DNA of 64,000 nucleotides from Corynebacterium atypicum (GTDB lineage Bacteria; Actinomycetota; Actinomycetes; Mycobacteriales; Mycobacteriaceae): NCBI RefSeq assembly GCF_000732945.1, contig NZ_CP008944.1, positions 962,553 to 1,026,552 of the forward strand, read 5' to 3'. Shown piece by piece: positions 35,742 to 42,685 of this stretch (position 1 is its first letter; each line of letters starts with the position of its first letter). The notes under the pieces were generated by a model. It saw only the letters and a program-made list of their open reading frames with translations, ran no database searches and was not told where the DNA came from. The position numbers and the translations under genes were made by a program.

Positions 35742-36044
35742 CTACTTGCCAGGCTTCGGCAGCTTGGGGAGGAACTTGGCGATGATCCCGAAGATCGCCG
35801 TAAGCACCCCGATGATGGTGCTGATGATCCCGACGATACCACCGATGGCCTGGGGCTGGGCGGCCGGCTCCTCGGTGTCGGCGGCGCCGTCGTTAGCCTG
35901 GGCGTCTTGACTCTCATCTGCCACGGCGGCGACTTCCTGGGGCGCCTCGTTCTCCTGTGCGCCCGCGGGAGCGGCCAGCGCCGTGGTCGCCACGGCGACC
36001 GCGGCGGCGGCGGCCACAAGAGACTTGCGCGTGAAAAGCTTCAT
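35742..36044 (-). CDS. Small secreted protein 3 with C-terminal hydrophobic helix (novel paralogous family)
   Basis: 100 residues. Signal peptide MKLFTRKSLV...APAGA, cleavage predicted near residue 29. A strongly acidic spacer (about 30-60) holds many Glu/Asp and no Lys or Arg. The terminal region begins QAIGGIVGIISTIIGVLTAI and ends FGIIAKFLPKLPKPGK, giving a glycine-punctuated hydrophobic helix with a cationic tail. GGGAGGA precedes the ATG by about 10 nt. First of three tandem minus-strand paralogues inserted between the conserved relA and cyclophilin genes. Function is inferred only. Confidence 0.85.
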   Translation of the reverse strand: MKLFTRKSLVAAAAAVAVATTALAAPAGAQENEAPQEVAAVADESQDAQANDGAADTEEPAAQPQAIGGIVGIISTIIGVLTAIFGIIAKFLPKLPKPGK

Positions 36045-36510
36045 GGGAATGTCATCCTCCCGGTTGGTAGGTGGAAAATTGCTGTGCCCATGAAGTTAGT
36101 CGGCCGGTGGGCATTCGCAAAACGCGAAAAATTGGCCGGTAAGCGAACCGTTTTCGTCAAAATGCTGCCCCATAAGCTCGCCGACCATTGATCTAGGATA
36201 AAGGGCCTTTGCCGGCGTCTGGTGTGAAAAAAGTGCCGGCACCGCAGGTTATAATAATGCGGTAAAAAATAAAAGTGCGATGCGCTGGGCGTTCTAGGCG
36301 CCGAGAAATAAAAAGGTAACACTGCTGTGATGCGGCTAAAGTTGCGCGCAAAAGTATCGTTCTGGCAGAAAGCTCTTAATCTTCTGCAATCCGTTCGAGC
36401 GTGGCGGGCAAGCAATCCTGCAGTTGGGGCGCAGGTTGCTGGCTGGCGCCCCGCTAAGCTGCCGGGCGCGATAGGAAGGGCTTTGAGCGGTCCTGGAAGT
36501 TACGCAAAAA
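36045..36510. other. AT-richer intergenic region upstream of the small secreted gene cluster
   Basis: About 465 bp with visibly lower GC than its surroundings and no convincing gene. Minus-strand TTGCGA, 16 nt, TAACTT (about 36084-36111) is a weak promoter candidate for small secreted protein 3. On the plus strand TATAAT occurs at 36250-36255 without a good -35. The composition change suggests an inserted segment. Confidence 0.4.
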
Positions 36511-36540
36511 GCCGCCAGGACCGTCTCCAGTCCTGGCGGC
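36511..36540 (-). terminator. Rho-independent terminator of the cyclophilin gene
   Basis: GCCGCCAGGAC (36511-36521) pairs with GTCCTGGCGGC (36530-36540). On the minus strand TTTTT follows (A run at 36506-36510). It is 30 nt past the stop of the gene at 36570-37424. Confidence 0.9.
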
Positions 36541-36569
36541 GAGTGTGGGCCGCGAGCGGTGGTGCCGAG

Positions 36570-37424
36570 CTAGCCTTCTACCCGCGCGGAGTTGATGCGT
36601 ACCTCCTCGGCGGGCTTGCCATCGGTCTGCCCGCCGGCGACCCCGGCCTCGGCGATCTTGTCCAGGGTCTTCAGGCCGTCTTCGGAGATCTGCCCGAAGT
36701 AGGTGTACTGCGGCGGCAGCGGGGAGTCCTTGTAGTTCAAGAAGAACTGCGAGCCGTTGGTGTCCTTACCCGCATTCGCCATGGCGATCGAGCCCCGCGG
36801 GTACGTCACCGGGGTCTGCTGCTTGTCCGCCGCGGCCTCGTCAGTGGGGTACTCGTTGGCAAACTGGAACCCCGGCCCGCCCGAGCCCTTGCCCGAGGGG
36901 TCGCCGCACTGCAACACGAAGATGCCGCTGGTGGTCAGCCGGTGGCAGACGGTGCCGTCGAAGTACTTCTCTTTGGCCAGGTGCTCAATGGCGTTCGTGG
37001 TGCACGGTGCGGTGGCCCGGTCGAGCGTCATGCCGATCGGCCCCTGGGCGGTCTCCAGCGTCACGCCCACGTGGCCGCGGGCCGGGACGTTGGCGCCCTC
37101 GGGCGTGGCGACCTGCTTGGCGGCCTGGCCGGCGGAATCGTAGGTGCAAGTCACGGTCTCCGGCAGCGGCTGGGAGCGCTGCATGGAAAGCTGCTCGAAG
37201 TGGGCTTCCTGCGTCGGCTCCGCGCTGGTGCTCGCGCCGTCTGCTACCACGTCCTCCTCGGAGTCGCGGGTGGCCAGAAACCAGATGCCCCCGACGATGG
37301 CCAAGATCGCCACCGCGGACATGGCCACCACGGCCAACGGCCGGCGCTTTTCCGCGCGCTCTCGGCCTTTCAGCGCCTTCGACAGCGTGTCCAGGGCTTC
37401 CTGACCGCGTTCTTGGTTACTCAC
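36570..37424 (-). CDS. Membrane-anchored cyclophilin-type peptidyl-prolyl isomerase
   Basis: 284 residues. A charged N-terminus (about 1-28) is followed by one membrane helix (about 29-52) and an extracytoplasmic cyclophilin domain (about 105-284) with HLAKEKYFDGTVCHRL, GSIAMANAGKDTNGSQFFLN and TYFGQISEDGLKTLDKI. It should catalyse prolyl isomerisation of exported proteins. The gene is between relA and the MBL/hisS pair, as in mycobacteria (Rv2582), but here separated from relA by the small secreted gene cluster. Confidence 0.92.
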   Translation of the reverse strand: MSNQERGQEALDTLSKALKGRERAEKRRPLAVVAMSAVAILAIVGGIWFLATRDSEEDVVADGASTSAEPTQEAHFEQLSMQRSQPLPETVTCTYDSAGQAAKQVATPEGANVPARGHVGVTLETAQGPIGMTLDRATAPCTTNAIEHLAKEKYFDGTVCHRLTTSGIFVLQCGDPSGKGSGGPGFQFANEYPTDEAAADKQQTPVTYPRGSIAMANAGKDTNGSQFFLNYKDSPLPPQYTYFGQISEDGLKTLDKIAEAGVAGGQTDGKPAEEVRINSARVEG

Positions 37425-37568
37425 TGTGGGGTTTCATCCTTCCGTTTGGTTCCGGCTGTTGGCCCGTAACGCAACGCCGCTGGGGCCGGGCGCGGTCGTG
37501 CGCGGGTGCTTGACGTGCGCGCGCTAGCGCTTCGGACATCCTACCGGGCGAGGTTACCCTTGAAGACT

Positions 37569-38222
37569 ATGGAGATCCGAGGATTTGCCGCAGGGCCTTT
37601 TCAGACTAACTGCTACCTGCTCCAGGGAGAGGGTGCGAGCCGCGGTGCGTGCGCGATCATCGACCCCGGGTTGGGTGCCGCTCGGGTGGTCGACGAGTAC
37701 CTTCAGGACACTGGGCAAACCCTCGAGGCGATCGTGCTCAGCCACGGCCACATCGACCACACCCGGGATGCCGGAGAGCTAGCTGAAGCGACCGGCGCCC
37801 CGGTCTACATCCATCCCGCCGATGCTTTCATACTCGAGGAAGGCCAGGGTGTCTTCCCTGAGATGCTGGAGCCCTTCCAGGTGGCGGACATGGTTCCGGT
37901 GGGCACAACGCGCCCGCTTGCCGACGCCGCGCAGATCACGCTCGCCGGCGCGCAGTTTCAGGTACGCCACGCCCCGGGGCACTCGCCGGGAAGCGTCCTG
38001 CTGGTGGGCGAGAAGGTGGTCTTTAGCGGCGACGTGGTGTTTCGCGGCGCGATCGGGCGCACCGACTTGCCGTTTTCTGATCCGGAGCAGATGAAAAACA
38101 CACTGGCCGGCCCGGTGGCCGAGCTCCCTGCGACGCTGCCCGTGCTGCCCGGCCACGGGCCGGGGACCACGATGAGCGCCGAGCGGCGGAGCAACCCTTA
38201 CCTGGCGCCTTTTCTGCGCTAG
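37569..38222 (+). CDS. Metallo-beta-lactamase-fold hydrolase (glyoxalase II-like)
   Basis: About 217 residues. The dinuclear metal motif is [10 protein letters not shown], with later ligands in [15 protein letters not shown] and PGHGPGTT. It resembles hydroxyacylglutathione hydrolase-like enzymes; since corynebacteria use mycothiol, the natural thioester substrate is unclear. ATG 37569 gives the family-typical [10 protein letters not shown], while TTG 37560 has a better spaced GAGG and may be the real start. It is followed by hisS, the order seen in mycobacteria (Rv2581c, hisS). Confidence 0.88.
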   Translation: MEIRGFAAGPFQTNCYLLQGEGASRGACAIIDPGLGAARVVDEYLQDTGQTLEAIVLSHGHIDHTRDAGELAEATGAPVYIHPADAFILEEGQGVFPEMLEPFQVADMVPVGTTRPLADAAQITLAGAQFQVRHAPGHSPGSVLLVGEKVVFSGDVVFRGAIGRTDLPFSDPEQMKNTLAGPVAELPATLPVLPGHGPGTTMSAERRSNPYLAPFLR

Positions 38223-38327
38223 CACTCCCGCGCGAATCTCCCCGGGGTGCGCGGCTGGGTTCCGGTACGGCCTATAGCCGGTTGACGGCACCCGCGGGCC
38301 GCTGTGAGCTGGCCTGGAGCGCGCGGC

Positions 38328-38344
38328 TAAGATTTAGGGTCGTG
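38328..38344 (+). promoter_or_regulatory. -10 element for leaderless hisS transcript
   Basis: TAAGAT at 38328-38333 ends 8 nt before the GTG at 38342, and there is no Shine-Dalgarno between. The layout fits a transcript starting at or next to the start codon. Confidence 0.5.
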
Positions 38345-39619
38345 AGTGACAAACAGCTGCAGCATGCCGCCCCGAAGGGCGTGCCTGATTACGTGCCCCC
38401 GGAATCTGCGCCGTTTCTCGCGGTGCGCGATACCTTCATCCGCCAGGCCCATCTGGCCGGATTCGAGCACATCGAGCTGCCGGTCTTCGAGGACACCGAG
38501 CTGTTTGCCCGCGGGGTGGGCGAGTCGACTGACGTGGTGACCAAGGAGATGTACACGTTCGCCGACCGCGGCGGGCGCAGCGTGACGCTGCGCCCCGAGG
38601 GGACCGCCGGGGTGATGCGCGCCGTCATCCAACACAACCTGGACCGCGGCCAGCTGCCGATCAAGCTCAACTACGCTGGCCCGTTCTTCCGCTACGAGCG
38701 CCCGCAGGCCGGCCGCTACCGGCAGCTCCAGCAGGTCGGCGTGGAGGCCATCGGGGTCGACGACCCGGCTCTCGACGCCGAGGTGGTGGCCCTGGCGGAC
38801 CGTTCCTACCGGGCCCTTGGCTTGCGCGGCTTTCGTCTCGAGCTGACCAGTCTGGGATGCGCGACCTGCCGCGCGCGCTACCGCGTGGTGCTCCAGGAGT
38901 TTCTGTCCGGCCTCGACCTGGACGAAGAGACGCGGCGTCGCGCTGAGCTCAACCCGCTGCGGGTGCTCGACGATAAGCGCCCCGAGGTCCGCGAGCAGAC
39001 CGAGTCCGCGCCCTTGATGCTGGACTACCTGTGCGATGAGTGCGCCGAGCACTTCGCCGAGGTGCGCCGGCTGCTCGATGCGATGGGGGTGGCCTACCAG
39101 CTCGCCCCGCGCCTCGTGCGCGGGCTGGACTACTACACCCGCACCACCTTCGAGTTTGTTCACGACGGCCTGGGCGCGCAGTCTGGCATCGGCGGCGGCG
39201 GGCGCTACGACGGTCTGATGGCGCAGCTGGGTGGTCAGAACCTCGGCGGGATCGGCTACGGACTGGGGGTCGATCGCACGGTGCTCGCCCTCAAGGCCGA
39301 GGGGATCGACGCGGCAGTGCTCGGCGTGGGCCGCCGGGTCGACGTTTACGGTGTGCCGCTCGGAGCGATGGCCCGGGCCGAGATGCCGGTGATCATCAAC
39401 GGCCTGCGGGCCGCAGGCATCTCGGCGGACATGGCGTTCGGCGGCCGCGGGCTGAAGGGCGCGATGAAGGGGGCCGACCGCGCCCGCGCCCGGTTCGCCC
39501 TCCTCCTGGGCGAAGAGGAGCTTTCCCAGGGCAGCGTGGCGGTGCGCGACCTGGACGCCCGCGCGCAGACTTCAGTGCCTCGCGAAGGCTTGGTCGAGTT
39601 CCTGGCGGGCCAGCTCTAG
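38342..39619 (+). CDS. hisS: Histidyl-tRNA synthetase
   Basis: 425-residue class II synthetase. Motif 2 lies in the [20 protein letters not shown] region after [15 protein letters not shown], and the histidine-binding motif reads [13 protein letters not shown], with [11 protein letters not shown] as motif 3 region. GTG 38342 gives VSDKQLQ ahead of the conserved PKGVPDY. No ribosome site is visible, consistent with leaderless expression. It converges on the sdaA chimera, with a small hairpin CTGCGG-ATG-CCGCAG at 39623-39637 between them. Confidence 0.96.
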   Translation: MSDKQLQHAAPKGVPDYVPPESAPFLAVRDTFIRQAHLAGFEHIELPVFEDTELFARGVGESTDVVTKEMYTFADRGGRSVTLRPEGTAGVMRAVIQHNLDRGQLPIKLNYAGPFFRYERPQAGRYRQLQQVGVEAIGVDDPALDAEVVALADRSYRALGLRGFRLELTSLGCATCRARYRVVLQEFLSGLDLDEETRRRAELNPLRVLDDKRPEVREQTESAPLMLDYLCDECAEHFAEVRRLLDAMGVAYQLAPRLVRGLDYYTRTTFEFVHDGLGAQSGIGGGGRYDGLMAQLGGQNLGGIGYGLGVDRTVLALKAEGIDAAVLGVGRRVDVYGVPLGAMARAEMPVIINGLRAAGISADMAFGGRGLKGAMKGADRARARFALLLGEEELSQGSVAVRDLDARAQTSVPREGLVEFLAGQL

Positions 39620-39638
39620 CGTCTGCGGATGCCGCAGG

Positions 39639-41020
39639 CTAGCATTCCGGCTGCGTGACGGGCATGCCCAGGGTGACGGCAAGCCCGCCCAGGGCCGTCT
39701 CCTTGTACTTGGAGCTCATGTCGCGGCCTGTGGCGGCCATCGTGGCCACGACGTCGTCAAGCGAGATCCGATTGGTGCCGTCGCCGAGCCGAGCCAGGCG
39801 GGCGGCGTTGATCGCCTTCACCGCGCCGATCGCGTTGCGCTCGATGCAGGGGATCTGCACCAAGCCGCCCACCGGATCGCAGGTCAGCCCGAGGTTGTGC
39901 TCGAGCCCGATTTCCGCGGCGTTTTCAATCTGCCGGGCATTGCCCCCGAGCACCGCGCACAGGCCTGCCGCCGCCATCGCGGAGGCCGAGCTGATCTCTC
40001 CCTGGCAGCCCACCTCGGCCCCGGAGATGGAGGCGTTCTCTTTGACGATGATGCCCGCCGCGCCGGCGGCCAACAGGAAATCCCGTGCCTTGGCGGCGTC
40101 GAAATCGGGCAGAAAGTCCCGCGCGTAGTGCAGCACCGCCGGGATGATGCCGGCCGCCCCGTTGGTGGGCGCGGTGACCACGCGCCCACCGGCGGCATTT
40201 TCCTCGTTGACGGCCAGGGCATAGAGGTTGACCCACTCCATGGCGCCGAAGCCGGCCGCGTTCTTCGCCGCGCCCGTGCGCAGGTACTCCAGCACCTGCG
40301 GCGCGCGGCGCTTCACCCCCCCAGCCCGCCGGGCAGCGTGCCGGTGGTGGTGATGCCCGCGTGGACGCACTCGCGCATGGTCTTCCACACCGCGTCGAGG
40401 TGCGTCGCGACGGCGCCGAACCCGCCGTCCCCGCGGTGCAGCGCGTCCTCATTGGCCCGCATGATCTCCACGACTGAAAGCCCGCTTTCCTCGCAGTGCT
40501 GAAGAAGCTGCGCGCCGGAAGTAAACGGGTAGGGCACAGGATCCTCGGCGACCGCGGCGTCGAGCGCGGTAGCGGCGTGTCCCGCGGGTTTCTCGGCGCG
40601 CAGCTCGGCGCCGGTGAGGATGAACCCGCCGCCCACCGAGTAGTAGTCCACCGGCGCGGAGAGCTCGGTTCCGGCGGCGTCGATGATGGAAAAGAAGATG
40701 CCATTGCGCCCGCCGGATAAGTGCTGCAAGAAGGCGTAGTCCTCGGCGATTTTCACGGGGTCGTTGGTGGTAATCAGCGTGGTCGCCGTCGAGAGCTTCA
40801 GCCGGGACGTTTGGGCTGCGATATAGGCCAGGTGGGTCGTCGGCGAGCTCGGCACGAAGGGCGGGTTATGGTGCTCGCCGGTGGCGAAGACGTCGAGGCC
40901 GACCTCCTCGGCCTTCAGCGCGATCTGGGTGATCGTGTCGATGCGCTCGGCTTCCGTGGGGGTGCGCCCGGTGGTCGGGTCTTCGGTGACATCGCCGATG
41001 GAGAAGATGCCGAATTGCAT
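39639..41020 (-). pseudogene. Chimeric, frameshifted luciferase-like monooxygenase::L-serine dehydratase (LLM::sdaA)
   Basis: From 41020 leftward the first ~106 residues are a luciferase-like flavin monooxygenase N-terminus (MQFGIFSIGDVTEDP, ATGEHHNPPFVPSSP, NDPVKIAEDYAFLQHL). At about 40706-40714 the same frame changes into L-serine dehydratase (YYSVGGGFILTGAEL). The reading frame then stops at 40313. A C7 tract at 40316-40322 (G7 on the coding strand) shifts the remainder, which continues in another frame as intact SdaA C-terminus (RAPQVLEYL to MPVTQPEC), including the Fe-S cysteines in GCQGE, LTCDP and IPCIERN. The monooxygenase C-terminus and the dehydratase N-terminus are missing. Confidence 0.88.
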
Positions 41021-41088
41021 GGTGCCTCCTGGTGATCGCTGGTGGGAATGGGCTTTCTTCGGATTATATATGACGTATCAATAAAATG

Positions 41089-41667
41089 CTAGGAGGTCGC
41101 GTTCCCGGCGGTCAGCCGCCCGTGTTCCAAGATGAGCTCGATGAGCTCGTCGTTGGCCTGCGGGTTGAGCTCGGCTACGGCCGGAACCGGCGGGCGCGAG
41201 GCTATGGTCAGCCAGGAGACGAACTCGTCCGCGCTCACCTGCGCGCCGATCAGGCCGCTGGCGGCAGCCCGCGCCAGGAGCGCCTCCATGTTGGTCCGGG
41301 CCTGGCGGCGGATGGCCGCCAGGCCTTCGGGTAGGTCGGCGAGGTGCTGCGGGGCGAGCGCGGGAACCAGCGTGCCCAGACCCATGGAGACGAGCTGGCG
41401 CACGAAGCCCTCCCAGGAGCCGCGGGGATCGGTATCGAAGCGGGCGAGGGCGCCCGCCTGTAGCTCGACAGCCCGTTCGAGCAGGTAAGTCGCTGCGGCG
41501 ATGGAGAGCTCTCTGCGGTCGGCGAAGTTGCGGTAGACGGTGGCGATGCCTACCTCGGCCTCGCGCGCCACCCGGGTCAGGGTGACTTCCTCTGCCGGCA
41601 GCTGACGCCAGAGGCGGCAGGCGGCGCGGATGATGTTGAAGCGCCGCCTGCGGGCGTCCGTCCTCAT
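41089..41667 (-). CDS. TetR-family transcriptional regulator
   Basis: 192 residues with an N-terminal helix-turn-helix (about 10-57) containing VTLTRVAREAEVGIATVYRNF. The ligand-binding part is not diagnostic. It is transcribed away from the ABC-like/YhgE pair, with 241 bp between, so it may control those genes, itself, or the monooxygenase downstream of it. Start ATG at 41665-41667. Effector unknown. Confidence 0.85.
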   Translation of the reverse strand: MRTDARRRRFNIIRAACRLWRQLPAEEVTLTRVAREAEVGIATVYRNFADRRELSIAAATYLLERAVELQAGALARFDTDPRGSWEGFVRQLVSMGLGTLVPALAPQHLADLPEGLAAIRRQARTNMEALLARAAASGLIGAQVSADEFVSWLTIASRPPVPAVAELNPQANDELIELILEHGRLTAGNATS

Positions 41668-41710
41668 CGTGTCTTTGAGCCTCGCTTTGCGGTTGCGTGT
41701 GAGTTTGAGT

Positions 41711-41773
41711 CTAGGCCGCCCAGCCTAGAAGGCGCGCCGGCGAATTGACACTAGCCGGGGGCCGGAGGATGAT
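41711..41773. promoter_or_regulatory. Divergent regulatory region: inverted repeat and promoter
   Basis: An inverted repeat CTAGGC (41711-41716) / GCCTAG (41723-41728) lies 44 nt upstream of the minus-strand TetR start. TTGACA (41745-41750), 17 nt, GATGAT (41768-41773) forms a plus-strand promoter for the ABC-like gene. Placement suggests a TetR operator, but no binding evidence can be read from sequence. Confidence 0.45.
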
Positions 41774-41908
41774 CGGGAACCTACTGAGTGATAGTTTACC
41801 CTCCGGTTCTGGGTGGGTGGCTTGCCCGCTTGGGGCCCGAAGGCCCGGCGGCGCACCGGCACCGCTCGGAATCACCCAAAAGAACACAAGAGTCACTATG
41901 GAGGCACC

Positions 41909-42685
41909 GTGAGCCACGTGTTAGACCCGCCGCGCACGCCGCCCGCGCAAGAACAGGGCCGCCCGGTCCTGTCCGCGCGCGGGCTCGTCGTCGCCCGCGG
42001 GACCGCCCCGCTGAACTTTTCCGTCTACCCGGGGCTCACCCTGCTGTATAACTACCGCGAGAACTTCACTACCGCGCTGTCCATGACGCTGGCTGGGCGC
42101 CGCAGGGCGGTCGACGGCGAGGTGCTCATGGCCGCACCGGGCACCGACACGCTCCAGCACACCGGGGTCAGGCAGCGCTTCCAGCGCGTCGCGCTCGCTG
42201 GCGCCAGCGAGATCGACTCGCTCGAGCGCCAGGTACCGATCCGCGAGACGATCCGCGAGCAGGTCGCCTGGGCAAGCCCGTGGTACCGCCGGGTACCCAG
42301 GGACATCATGGCGGCTCCGGAAGTGACCCGCTGGGTGGGACCGCTCGGGCTGGGCGGCCTGGACGCCGCGGTGCCGGCCGGCGAGCTCGACGTGGCGCGG
42401 CGATTTAGCGTGCGCGTGCTGCTGGGGCTGATCGCCCGCCCGCGCGCAGACCTCGTGGTCATCGACGACCTCGACCAGCTGCGCGATCACCAGCTGCGCG
42501 CCCAGATGCTCGACCAGCTTGCCGAGCTGGCTCGGGCTGTGCCCGTGCTCGCGCACTCCGTGAACCCCGAGCGCCCAGCCGGCTCGCGCATCGTCGACGT
42601 CGCGGGCCGGGATCGGCCAGCCACACCTCTCGCGCGCGCCACCGCCGCGCAACAGCCGCAGCATACCCAGAAAGAGGGGGACTAA
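41909..42685 (+). CDS. Degenerate ABC-ATPase-like protein lacking the P-loop
   Basis: 258 residues laid out like an ABC transporter ATPase: an opening strand LSARGLVVARGTAPLNFSVYPG, then LTLLYNYRENFTTALSMTL where Walker A (GxxGxGKS/T) should be, then a Walker B-like LVVIDDLDQL preceded by LLGLIARPRAD. The signature loop is replaced by AGELDVARRFSV. Without a P-loop lysine, normal ATP hydrolysis is unlikely. GTG 41909 has GGAGG 5 nt upstream. The stop overlaps the YhgE start by one base (TAATG), so it is coupled to that membrane protein. Confidence 0.75.
   Translation: MSHVLDPPRTPPAQEQGRPVLSARGLVVARGTAPLNFSVYPGLTLLYNYRENFTTALSMTLAGRRRAVDGEVLMAAPGTDTLQHTGVRQRFQRVALAGASEIDSLERQVPIRETIREQVAWASPWYRRVPRDIMAAPEVTRWVGPLGLGGLDAAVPAGELDVARRFSVRVLLGLIARPRADLVVIDDLDQLRDHQLRAQMLDQLAELARAVPVLAHSVNPERPAGSRIVDVAGRDRPATPLARATAAQQPQHTQKEGD

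Noticed and set aside
36041..36415. 124-codon minus-strand open frame in the AT-richer gap
   Set aside because: It overlaps the leader and start of small secreted protein 3 in another frame and has Arg/His/Phe-rich composition without motifs.
36327..37469. Long plus-strand open frame opposite the cyclophilin gene
   Set aside because: It is the antisense of a well-supported cyclophilin gene in GC-rich DNA, with Arg/Gly-rich composition and no family likeness.
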